Shown here piece by piece: positions 1 through 6,780 of a stretch of 10,946 nt of DNA (position 1 is its first letter; each line of letters opens with the position of its first letter). The stretch lies in contig JBGTCY010000281.1 of NCBI GenBank assembly GCA_041748615.1, positions 1-10,946 of the forward strand, written 5' to 3'. Origin of the DNA: JBGTCY01 sp041748615. GTDB lineage: Bacteria; Bacteroidota; Bacteroidia; Chitinophagales; CAIOSU01. Under the pieces are notes generated by a model. That model was not told the DNA's origin, searched no databases, and saw only the letters and a program-made list of their open reading frames with translations. Position numbers and translations under genes: made by a program.

Positions 1-764
1 AATTGACGGATTCGTTTAATAAAATGGCTGAAGAGTTGAAGAAAGAGCGGGAAGAACTTATTCAAAATAATGAAGCCATCCGCGAACAAACCCAGCAAAT
101 CATCGCCCGCTATCTCTCCACAAAGGAAGCAACCGATGTCAACTTCGCTGAATTAGAAAAACCCCTGTTGCGGGTAAAGAATTTTTTGACGGAAATGCAA
201 AAGGGCGGCAAACCGGAAACAGCAACAGAACCGGTTCAGGAAGTGATTGCAGATATTGACCAGATTGACGGATTTCTAAAAGACCTGTTTGAATTTTCAA
301 AAATCAGTACAAATATTTCAACGCTTCCGCCCGTCAATTTTTCAACGGCATACATGGCAGCGCTTGAACGCTTAGATCCGGAAATCAAAAAAAATAATGC
401 ATTCATTCGCTGTGGCGCCATGCCTGTCACCAAAGCCATCCGCGCCAGCATCATTCAGTTGTTTGAAAACCTGATTGGGAATGCCCTCAAATATCATAGT
501 GATATGACTCCTGAAATATTTATTTCCGCTGAAGATAAAGGCAGTGAATGGTTATTCGCAGTCAGGGACAACGGAATCGGGATTGACGCGGAATTGCTGA
601 ATGAAATATTTCATGTGCGCGAACAAAAACTCAATGGTCATTTTAAATTCAATTTCGGTTTAGCCCTTTGCAAAAATATTGTAGAGCGGCATGGCGGAAA
701 CATCTGGGTGGAGTCCAAAAAAGGCGCGGGAAGCGTTTTTTATTTCACCATCAAAAAATTCTGA
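1..764 (+). CDS. Sensor histidine kinase, C-terminal part, degenerate (5' end outside window)
   Basis: The frame is open from the window edge, so the sensor and membrane part is missing; the first codon seen (TTG) is internal. Residues 1-20 of the visible part (LTDSFNKMAEEL) match the end of a HAMP domain. A helical linker follows, then a dimerisation region (about 35-105) and a HATPase_c domain (about 145-253). The N box (FENLIGNALKYH, 154-165) and G1 box (DNGIGID, 189-195) are intact. Two key features are lost. The H-box position, aligned on the PL motif of the SHDLQEPL type, is Ala49 (FAELEKPL), and no His occurs before residue 165. The G2 lid, normally GTGIGLA, reads KFNFGLA. The protein stops after the ATPase domain with no receiver. 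It probably acts as a pseudokinase, a partner of another kinase or a sensor scaffold. The family call is firm; loss of activity is inferred. Confidence 0.85.
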   Translation, partial: LTDSFNKMAEELKKEREELIQNNEAIREQTQQIIARYLSTKEATDVNFAELEKPLLRVKNFLTEMQKGGKPETATEPVQEVIADIDQIDGFLKDLFEFSKISTNISTLPPVNFSTAYMAALERLDPEIKKNNAFIRCGAMPVTKAIRASIIQLFENLIGNALKYHSDMTPEIFISAEDKGSEWLFAVRDNGIGIDAELLNEIFHVREQKLNGHFKFNFGLALCKNIVERHGGNIWVESKKGAGSVFYFTIKKF

Positions 765-779
765 GCGAAAATTTTATTG

Positions 780-882
780 CTGAGGAAGATTGTCAAAATA
801 AGTTCTACAATTCCGACTTAAAACCACATCGGCATCTTTCCGGTCAATAATGTGTGGAAGTTATTTTGAAAGTGTTCCTAAG
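780..882. repeat. Inverted-repeat element, copy 1 (about 30-base arms)
   Basis: The left arm at 780-809 and the reverse complement of the right arm at 853-882 agree at 24 of 30 positions by hand alignment. They share a perfect core TCAAAATAA (793-801 on the left). The loop is 43 bases. It fills most of the gap between the convergent kinase and lipoprotein genes. The right arm runs over the lipoprotein stop codon (878-880, TAG on the minus strand). A second element of the same geometry lies at 6781-6889. It could fold as a bidirectional hairpin in RNA, but it is AT-rich and has no T-run typical of an intrinsic terminator. Confidence 0.7.
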
Positions 883-1939
883 GAATCATGAAGTTGATAT
901 TCGCGGTTGCTGAAGCGTTTCCTTTTTCCCCGAGCGTGAACTGCGCGTTGGCGGTGCTCACATAATCGCCCGAATTGAAAGTGCCGTTTCCATCGGCATC
1001 GTAAAACGCATAGAAGAAATACCTTCCCGGGTGCATAGAGGTGAATTCAAATTGCGGATTGGAGGCGGATAAAATCACGTAGCGAGAGCGAAATTTTAAT
1101 TGTGTCGGATTAAAAAGAAAGCCATTGAACAGCGGCTGAGTGGTCACGATGAGAAAAACTTTTTTAGAAGGGTCGGCAGTGAGTGATGGCACGAACGTGT
1201 ATTTTAAAACCGCCTTGCAGAGATAGGGTTGTTCAGCTTCAGGATAAGGGTCACTGGTCAATCCGTAGTAAACGCTTTCCGTTTGTTGTTCGAATGTTTT
1301 GCTGAAATCGCGCGTCAATTTTTTCTCCGGAAAATCGAAATGCACGATGGCATCCTGCACGGAGGTGTTGTCCTGCAACTTCGCTTTCCACTCCATGTGC
1401 AATGTTGCGGTTGACTGCGAATTGTATTTATTGGTAAACGAGCGGAGCGTAAGACTGTCGCCCTTGAAAATCACTTCGGAATATACCCTGCCTGTTCCTT
1501 TCACGAAATCAGAAAAACGATAATAGGACAATGTGGAAGTTTCGGAAACGCTGTCAATTTTCAAATAAGAAATGCGCTGTAACCCCGCGAATCCTCCCCC
1601 GTTGCGGAAAGTGAGTTGATAGGCATTGTCATGATAGGTGATGAAAAAAGACATCAGGATATCATTCTGTGTATCCAATTCATTTTTCGCGGAAACCTGC
1701 GCAGCGCTAATCGGTCTGAAATCCACAATCCATTCCGGGAAACTGCCCAGCAGCGTGGTGGATGTCACCGGACCGCTCCAGATGCCGCTGATTTTTGAAA
1801 GCAGATTGTAACCCATCACTTCGGTTGAGGGATGGATGGGAGGAGGCATATCGTCTTTTGTTTTTTTGTCCTTGCAATTGGAAAAAATAAACAGGGAGTT
1901 GAGCAGGAGCAGCAGCGGGAATAAATGAACGGGTTTCAT
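878..1939 (-). CDS. Lipoprotein with EF-hand-like calcium loop, function unknown
   Basis: The product has 353 residues. A Lys at position 2 and a leucine-rich stretch (6-19) lead to FSNC, with Cys22 as the likely lipidated residue. The sequence after Cys22 (KDKKTKDD) is Lys/Asp-rich, like the signals that send Bacteroidota lipoproteins to the cell surface. The body (about 45-310) looks beta-rich and I do not recognise a family. At 314-325 there is a 12-residue DxDxNGxxxxxD loop (D314, D316, N318, D325), of the kind found in EF-hand and dockerin sequences; it lies in a short C-terminal beta-type domain. The ATG start directly precedes the signal peptide, with no Shine-Dalgarno sequence. The neighbouring genes give no hint of function. 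Surface location is inferred from the signal; the calcium loop is seen in the sequence but its binding is untested. Confidence 0.85.
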   Translation of the reverse strand: MKPVHLFPLLLLLNSLFIFSNCKDKKTKDDMPPPIHPSTEVMGYNLLSKISGIWSGPVTSTTLLGSFPEWIVDFRPISAAQVSAKNELDTQNDILMSFFITYHDNAYQLTFRNGGGFAGLQRISYLKIDSVSETSTLSYYRFSDFVKGTGRVYSEVIFKGDSLTLRSFTNKYNSQSTATLHMEWKAKLQDNTSVQDAIVHFDFPEKKLTRDFSKTFEQQTESVYYGLTSDPYPEAEQPYLCKAVLKYTFVPSLTADPSKKVFLIVTTQPLFNGFLFNPTQLKFRSRYVILSASNPQFEFTSMHPGRYFFYAFYDADGNGTFNSGDYVSTANAQFTLGEKGNASATANINFMIP

Positions 1940-2055
1940 GTTTTTTAGAATTGAAATAGTGACAACGCGAAATGAAAATTATCCATCCAATGAATGGTAA
2001 AAATATTCATTTATTTTCGTCCGTGTAGAGTAGCTTTATGATCGAAAAATATTTA

Positions 2056-2085
2056 GCCGCGAATGAATTTATTCGTGCATTCGGC
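2056..2085. repeat. Palindromic sequence upstream of murF
   Basis: The arm GCCGCGAATG (2056-2065) pairs with CATTCGGC (2078-2085) if one C is bulged. An alternative inner pairing is CGAAT (2060-2064) with ATTCG (2071-2075). The palindrome ends 15 bases before the murF start codon, so it would sit in the murF 5' leader. It resembles the GCCACGAAT-type intergenic palindromes I recall from Bacteroidota genomes, but that memory is not verified here. Confidence 0.5.
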
Positions 2086-2100
2086 AACAAATAATGTATC

Positions 2101-3390
2101 ATGAACTCAATTGAAAATATTTATTCAGTTTTTTTGAAGTCACGCCATGTTTCCACCGACAGCCGCACCGTTAGTAAAGGTGATTTGTTTTTCGCGTTGA
2201 AAGGTCCTTCGTTCAATGGCAACCAATACGCGGAGAATGCGCTGAAAAAAGGCGCGGTTGCAGCGATGATCGATGAGGCGCAGTTTCAAAAAAGTGAAAA
2301 CTGTTTATTGGTTTCCGATACGCTCGAAACATTGCAGCAACTTGCCCGTCATCATCGCAGGCAGTTAGCGATTCCCGTGATAGCAATCGCGGGCAGCAAT
2401 GGTAAAACAACGACCAAGGAATTAGTGAATGCGGTTTTGCAAACCCGGTATCAGGTTTTCGCCACGCAGGGAAATTATAATAATGAAATCGGAGTGCCGC
2501 TGACGCTACTCCGTTTTACCCAACAAACACAAATCGGAGTGGTGGAAATGGGCGCGCGTCAACGTGGTGACATCCGGGTGTTGTGTGACATCGCGGAACC
2601 GACTCACGGACTAATCACCAACACCGGCAAAGACCATCTCGAAACTTTTAAAACACTCGAAAACACGCTGAAAACGAATGCTGAACTTTATGAATATCTT
2701 TCGAAAGTCAAAGGCATCGCTTTTGTCAACAGCGCGGATGAAGCGTTGATGCAGGAATCGAATAGCGTTCCTCACAGAATCACTTACGGAAATTCCGCTG
2801 ATGCCGAACACACCGGAATCGTGGAAGCGGCTTTTCCTTATTTGAAAATCAGTTGCCATCACGAAAAAAAAGAACTTTCCATTTCAACCCAACTGACGGG
2901 CATTTACAATCTTGAAAACATCCTCGCGGCAGTCGCGGTCGGCAGGCATTTCAACGTGGCGGATGAAAATATTAAATCCGCCATTGAGGGATACGCGCCT
3001 TCCAACAACCGCTCGCAAATCATCCGGCAAAACAGCAACACGATTATTCTCGATGCCTACAACGCAAACCCATCGAGCATGAAAGCCGCACTCGAAAATT
3101 TAGCCGCCATTCAGTCGGAAAATAAAGTCGCCATCCTGGGCGATATGCTGGAGTTGGGTGAAGCAAGCCATGATGAACATCAGGAAATCGTTGAGCAAAT
3201 AAAAAAAATGCGACTCACGCAAGCGGTGTTGGTAGGCGAAGAATTCGGTAAAATAATAGATTCAGGCTGTCTGCATTTTCCCGATGCAGCGGAAACAAAA
3301 AAATGGTTTTTTCAAACACATTTTGAAAACACCGCCATCCTCCTGAAAGGCTCGCGGATGATTGGGTTGGAGCGGGTTTTAGGGGAGTGA
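2101..3390 (+). CDS. murF: UDP-N-acetylmuramoyl-tripeptide--D-alanyl-D-alanine ligase
   Basis: This cytoplasmic ligase adds D-Ala-D-Ala to UDP-MurNAc-tripeptide, the last cytoplasmic step in making the peptidoglycan peptide. The length of 429 residues is usual for Bacteroidota MurF. The order of motifs fits the Mur ligase family: an N-terminal substrate-binding part with STDSR (18-22) and a KGDLFFALKG stretch (26-35); the ATP loop AGSNGKTTT (97-105); NYNNEIGVP (125-133); EMGARQRGDI (149-158); GKDHLE (176-181); and Lys191 in the LKTNAELY segment, at the place of the carbamylated lysine. YNLENILAA (269-277), SNNRSQ (301-306) and DAYNANPSSM (318-327) mark the junction to the C-terminal domain, which ends with KGSRMIGLERV. 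The ATG start has no Shine-Dalgarno sequence. The gene stands alone here rather than in a division and cell-wall cluster. Confidence 0.96.
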   Translation: MNSIENIYSVFLKSRHVSTDSRTVSKGDLFFALKGPSFNGNQYAENALKKGAVAAMIDEAQFQKSENCLLVSDTLETLQQLARHHRRQLAIPVIAIAGSNGKTTTKELVNAVLQTRYQVFATQGNYNNEIGVPLTLLRFTQQTQIGVVEMGARQRGDIRVLCDIAEPTHGLITNTGKDHLETFKTLENTLKTNAELYEYLSKVKGIAFVNSADEALMQESNSVPHRITYGNSADAEHTGIVEAAFPYLKISCHHEKKELSISTQLTGIYNLENILAAVAVGRHFNVADENIKSAIEGYAPSNNRSQIIRQNSNTIILDAYNANPSSMKAALENLAAIQSENKVAILGDMLELGEASHDEHQEIVEQIKKMRLTQAVLVGEEFGKIIDSGCLHFPDAAETKKWFFQTHFENTAILLKGSRMIGLERVLGE

Positions 3391-3393
3391 GAG

Positions 3394-3468
3394 TGGTAGC
3401 CCCGACAGGAATCGAACCTGTATCTAAAGTTTAGGAAACTCGTGTTCTATCCATTGAACTACGGGGCC
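3394..3468 (-). tRNA. tRNA-Arg (anticodon CCU), CCA encoded
   Basis: Read on the minus strand, the acceptor arms GGCCCCG and CGGGGCT pair with one terminal G-U, followed by discriminator A and an encoded CCA (3394-3396). The D stem is GTTC/GAAC with GG in the loop. The T arm is ACAGG-TTCGATT-CCTGT. The anticodon loop TTCCTAA gives CCU (3433-3435), which reads AGG. The anticodon stem is weak: CGAGT against ACTTT leaves a C-U mismatch at 27-43 and a G-U at 28-42. The 3' end lies three bases from the murF stop, so the two transcripts converge with no room between them for a terminator. Confidence 0.93.
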
Positions 3469-3506
3469 GACTTGCTGACAGTAAAATCAGCATGATTATC
3501 AATTCG

Positions 3507-3537
3507 CAAATTTAATGAACTGAATGCAATCAACAAG
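3507..3537 (-). promoter_or_regulatory. Bacteroidota-type promoter of tRNA-Arg
   Basis: On the minus strand a perfect TAnnTTTG -7 element (TAAATTTG, plus-strand 3507-3514) is preceded by CTTG (3534-3537) after a 19-base spacer. This fits the -33/-7 consensus known for the primary sigma factor of Bacteroidota. The expected transcription start, about 3500, gives a leader of some 30 bases before the tRNA. Confidence 0.6.
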
Positions 3538-3579
3538 TTCTTATCTTGTAGCGATTAAACGTTTTCATTCTTAATCACC

Positions 3580-4431
3580 GTGCATCAGAAAATACTTCAT
3601 CACTTCGATAACAAAACCGTCATCATCACCGGAGCGGCATCCGGTATCGGGAAAAGTCTGTCGCTTCTGCTTGCACAATCAAACTGCACCCTCTATCTGC
3701 TGGATGTCAATCAAACGGCATTAAAAAAAATGGAAGTTGAGTTAAAAGGAGGAAACACCGCCAAACAATTTTCTTTTTTTACCTACTCGATGGATGTCAG
3801 TTCACATAGTGCATTTAGCAGTTTTTTCGAATTCTTCAAAAGCCGCGAACAGAAAATTGATTTCCTGTTTAACAATGCGGGAATCGGGGTGGGTGGCGAG
3901 GTTATTCATTTTGAAATGCATGACTGGAAAAAAATCATTGAAGTGAATTTGTATGGCGTCATTCACGGAGTTCATTTTTTCTACCCGATGATGGTGCGTC
4001 AAAAAAGCGGTACTATCATCAACACTTCAAGTCTCGCGGGGTTAGTTCCGTTGCCGGGCGAGGCTTCGTATGTCGCCTCGAAATATGCCGTGCAGGGATT
4101 GACGGAGGCGCTTGCCATTGAAGCGTCCTTTCATAACATTCATGTATTGGCGGTGTGCCCGGGTGTGGTACAAACGTCCATCTATGACACCGGCAAAGTC
4201 ATCGGCATGGGTAAGGATGCGATTTTGAAACTATGGCCCAAAGGAATTGAACCGGACGAGTGCGCTGCAATTATCCTGCGAGCGGTGGTGAAAAAAAAGA
4301 AACGAGTCGTCATCACGGCATTTGGAAAAATGCTTTTTTACCTGAATCGTTTTTTTCCGGGAATCGCAAGAATGATACTGACTCACTATTTTAAAGAAGC
4401 CAAAAGCAAATCCTCAAATGCAGTTCTATAA
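3580..4431 (+). CDS. Classical short-chain dehydrogenase/reductase (SDR), substrate unknown
   Basis: This is an NAD(P)-dependent oxidoreductase with a Rossmann fold. Visible motifs are TGAASGIG (17-24) for the dinucleotide, Asp42 at the end of the second strand (LLDVN), which favours NAD(H), MDVS around Asp72, NNAG (98-101), and the active-site set Asn123, Ser151 (INTSSLAG), Tyr164 and Lys168 (YVASK). PG (194-195) follows the sixth strand. The length of 283 residues includes a basic, hydrophobic C-terminal extension (about 235-283: KKKKR, then FYLNRFFPGIARMIL) that could touch a membrane or a partner. The start chosen is GTG, because the first in-frame ATG lies inside the fold and a TAA precedes it at 3556. 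An alpha/beta hydrolase follows 77 bases on, so co-transcription and a shared lipid-like substrate are possible but unproven. Confidence 0.9.
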   Translation: MHQKILHHFDNKTVIITGAASGIGKSLSLLLAQSNCTLYLLDVNQTALKKMEVELKGGNTAKQFSFFTYSMDVSSHSAFSSFFEFFKSREQKIDFLFNNAGIGVGGEVIHFEMHDWKKIIEVNLYGVIHGVHFFYPMMVRQKSGTIINTSSLAGLVPLPGEASYVASKYAVQGLTEALAIEASFHNIHVLAVCPGVVQTSIYDTGKVIGMGKDAILKLWPKGIEPDECAAIILRAVVKKKKRVVITAFGKMLFYLNRFFPGIARMILTHYFKEAKSKSSNAVL

Positions 4432-4508
4432 ATTCTACCTAATTCACCTTCTACTTTAGTGAGACAATAAAAAAAGCGTTTTTAGAACTGCCCTCAAAAT
4501 AATCAACT

Positions 4509-5462
4509 ATGAAATTCAACCGCTCTTCAGAAGAGATTGAAGTCAACATCGCAACCATTTGTAAAAAAAGAGGCATTCCCAATTTTTACAACAGGTTTTC
4601 ATTTGAAAAAATATTTATTGGCAGCCACACTTTGCAGACGTATCAAATTGCAGTCAGGCAGCCGAAAGGCATCATCATTTTCACGCCCGGAACGAATGCT
4701 TACGCACTGTTGTATGGCGAGTTTTTAATCCGGCTGGCGGATGCGGGCTATCGCGTGGTTGCTTATGACCCGCGCTGTCATGGCATGAGCACGGGCGTGA
4801 ACGGCAGCTATACCATTCCGGAATTAATTGACGACCTGCTAAAATTGACGGAAAATATTGTTGCGGAAAATTCATTGCCCCTTTTTCTTGCCGGTTCGAG
4901 TCAGGGCGGCATTGTCAGTTTTTATGCCGCGGCTGAAGCGCAGAAAAGAGCCGAAAAGGAAAACCAAAAAAGCATGATTACGGGAATCATCTGCCACAAC
5001 ATCGCGGAGTTAGATAAGCCGGATGCCGTTGAACTCACTCGCTTTCCTTTCATTTCAAAGCTGCTGAAAAAGCCACTCACGCTGGCAGCAAAATGGTTTC
5101 CTGAATTTCCGGTTTCCATGATGCTGTATCTGAACTTGAAAATTGAACCTGTGAAATTCATGGGTAACGCGTGGGAAATTATTCAGCATGATAAATTATT
5201 GGTTGACATCATCCGGCTGAAAACGCTGGCTTCGCTGGGCAACACTCCGCTGCCTGTTCTTATCGAAAAAGTCAACACTCCCGTTTTCATTTTGCAGGCA
5301 GGCAACGATACGATTTTTAAAACCGGTTATATTCAAAGACTTTTTCAGCGACTGAATTGTCCGAAAGAATTAAAAATCTACGAAGGACTTCCGCATTATA
5401 TGATTGTGGACTACGTGGAGGTTTATCTTGATGACCTTGTTAATTGGTTGGAGAAAAGGTAA
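4509..5462 (+). CDS. Alpha/beta hydrolase (serine hydrolase, lysophospholipase/monoglyceride-lipase-like)
   Basis: The 317-residue protein shows the full catalytic set of the alpha/beta hydrolase fold. The nucleophile elbow is GSSQG (129-133, Ser131), the acid is Asp267 in QAGNDTIF, and the base is His296 in EGLPHYM. TPGTNAYA (59-66) is placed like an oxyanion loop, and YDPRCHGMST (86-95) matches the DxRGHGxS segment of lysophospholipases and monoglyceride lipases. A lid-like insertion with hydrophobic helices (about 165-240) lies between nucleophile and acid, as in lipid-acting members. No signal peptide is seen, so it is likely cytoplasmic. It may share a transcript with the SDR gene upstream. 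The substrate cannot be read from the sequence, and peptidase or thioesterase activity is not excluded. Confidence 0.88.
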   Translation: MKFNRSSEEIEVNIATICKKRGIPNFYNRFSFEKIFIGSHTLQTYQIAVRQPKGIIIFTPGTNAYALLYGEFLIRLADAGYRVVAYDPRCHGMSTGVNGSYTIPELIDDLLKLTENIVAENSLPLFLAGSSQGGIVSFYAAAEAQKRAEKENQKSMITGIICHNIAELDKPDAVELTRFPFISKLLKKPLTLAAKWFPEFPVSMMLYLNLKIEPVKFMGNAWEIIQHDKLLVDIIRLKTLASLGNTPLPVLIEKVNTPVFILQAGNDTIFKTGYIQRLFQRLNCPKELKIYEGLPHYMIVDYVEVYLDDLVNWLEKR

Positions 5463-5484
5463 TTAATTAAATTTCACTGAATAA

Positions 5485-5519
5485 AATCCCGTGTCCCCTG
5501 ACCCATGTCCCCTGTCCTT
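5485..5519. repeat. Degenerate heptamer run (TGTCCCC type)
   Basis: Five 7-base units stand head to tail: AATCCCG, TGTCCCC, TGACCCA, TGTCCCC, TGTCCTT. Two units are identical. The run fills most of the 62-base gap between the stops of two convergent genes. Confidence 0.6.
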
Positions 5520-5524
5520 CTAAA

Positions 5525-6766
5525 CTATATTTTCTGAATTCTCCTTGCGGCATTTCCTTGTTCGGAAATAAACCTTAGGAGATAATTACCTGCCGGCAGA
5601 TGTGCGATGTCTAAAGTTTGGCGGCTCTCAACATTTTGCAAAACCAAAATTGTTTTTCCGAAAAAGTCAATCAGTTCGATGTTGATTTTTTCATGAGAAG
5701 GCAGCGTCATGTTTATAAGATTGGCGGTCGGGTTCGGAAAAACATCCACGATGATTTCATTTTTTTCAATCACGCCTACTGTTGCTGTTTTACATTCCGT
5801 GTAACTCACCACAAAGTCCGTCACATAGCCGGTCATGGAACCGCGTTTTGCGTTATCGGATTCCCAGGGAACATGCCCGTCATTGTTGTAAGTATAAAGC
5901 AGGTTCACAGTGCCGATTTGGTCGCTGTGTTGTTTAATCGCGCCACTGCCACACAGTTTCACCAAAGGCAGTTGAATAAATCCCCCCAAGGTGAGATACT
6001 TCAATACAATGTCACAGTTGTAAGGCACGGTTTCATCCTGGTTTCCATGACAGCTTATCATCGGTACATCATCCTGCTGAATCCATTCCAATTTGTTGAT
6101 GCCGCCCGCAAGATTGATGACGCCTTTCACATCAGAGGGGTATCCGGGATTGCCGCTGTTTCCTTCGAGACCGCCCATTTCATCCACCAAGGGTTTGATG
6201 TAGGATGGCAATACATCATAATCACGCACATAAGCAGTATGGAGGGCAGTAATAGCGCCAGCGGAATTGCCACCGATGAAAATCTGTTCAGAGTCAATGC
6301 GGAAGAGATTATCAGTATCGGCATCTTTCCTCAAAAAACGAATCGCGGCTTTGGCATCGCTCACCGAGCGCAACGCAATCCTCAATGCATTGATGGAGTC
6401 AATCAGATCGGCTTGGCTATTCGCCAGGCGATAGTCAAACGAAACCGCCACATAACCGCGCAACGCAAAAGTTTCACACAGTTTCACACAGGTGCTTTCA
6501 TTACGGTCGCCCCCAATGTAAGTACCGCCATGCCCCAGCAATACGACAGGACGCAGCGCGAAATTGTCGCCTCCTGGTTCGTATATATCCATTTTCAAAA
6601 AATTGCCGTCTCCGTTGCGCACTTCATACACATCGGAATATTGCACGGTGGTTTTTTTGAACGAAGAAAATATTTCTGTCTGATATCGATCATTGCATTG
6701 GCTGAAAAGCGGATTGACATTCGATAGAAAAATGAAAGTCAATAAAATACAGGAATAGGTTTTCAT
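5525..6766 (-). CDS. Secreted esterase/lipase-like alpha/beta hydrolase with type IX secretion C-terminal domain
   Basis: The 413-residue product starts with a signal peptide (1-22, likely cut before Gln23). The catalytic domain (about 40-325) belongs to the carboxylesterase-like group: HGGTYIGGDR (79-88) gives the oxyanion HGG, GNSAG (166-170) holds Ser168, and Asp244 (GNQDETVPY) and His298 (NDGHVPW) complete the triad. Residues about 340-413 form a Por-type sorting domain: DVFPNPTANLI, the ELIDFFGK strand, LPAGNYLLRF near the end and a basic terminus. Such domains direct export through the type IX system and are normally cleaved off at the surface. The enzyme is therefore probably surface-bound or released and acts on ester bonds in polymers or lipids outside the cell; feruloyl or acetyl ester hydrolysis is possible. 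An inverted-repeat element begins 15 bases upstream of the ATG and may affect expression. Confidence 0.92.
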   Translation of the reverse strand: MKTYSCILLTFIFLSNVNPLFSQCNDRYQTEIFSSFKKTTVQYSDVYEVRNGDGNFLKMDIYEPGGDNFALRPVVLLGHGGTYIGGDRNESTCVKLCETFALRGYVAVSFDYRLANSQADLIDSINALRIALRSVSDAKAAIRFLRKDADTDNLFRIDSEQIFIGGNSAGAITALHTAYVRDYDVLPSYIKPLVDEMGGLEGNSGNPGYPSDVKGVINLAGGINKLEWIQQDDVPMISCHGNQDETVPYNCDIVLKYLTLGGFIQLPLVKLCGSGAIKQHSDQIGTVNLLYTYNNDGHVPWESDNAKRGSMTGYVTDFVVSYTECKTATVGVIEKNEIIVDVFPNPTANLINMTLPSHEKINIELIDFFGKTILVLQNVESRQTLDIAHLPAGNYLLRFISEQGNAARRIQKI

Positions 6767-6780
6767 GGGTAAAAATTTTT

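Noticed and set aside
2..274. Eleven-base repeat ATTGACGGATT at 2-12 and 264-274 inside the kinase
   Set aside because: Both copies are in coding sequence in different codon phases, with no similarity around them; taken as chance.
1940..2055. Promoters for murF and the divergent lipoprotein gene
   Set aside because: Only one-mismatch versions of TAnnTTTG are present (TATTTTCG on plus, TAATTTTC on minus) with no -33 element at the right distance, so no call was made.
5618..6727. Long open frame (369 codons) on the plus strand
   Set aside because: It lies entirely opposite the esterase, has no recognisable motifs and is rich in His/Phe/Ile as expected for an antisense frame. The minus-strand gene has a signal peptide, triad and sorting domain.
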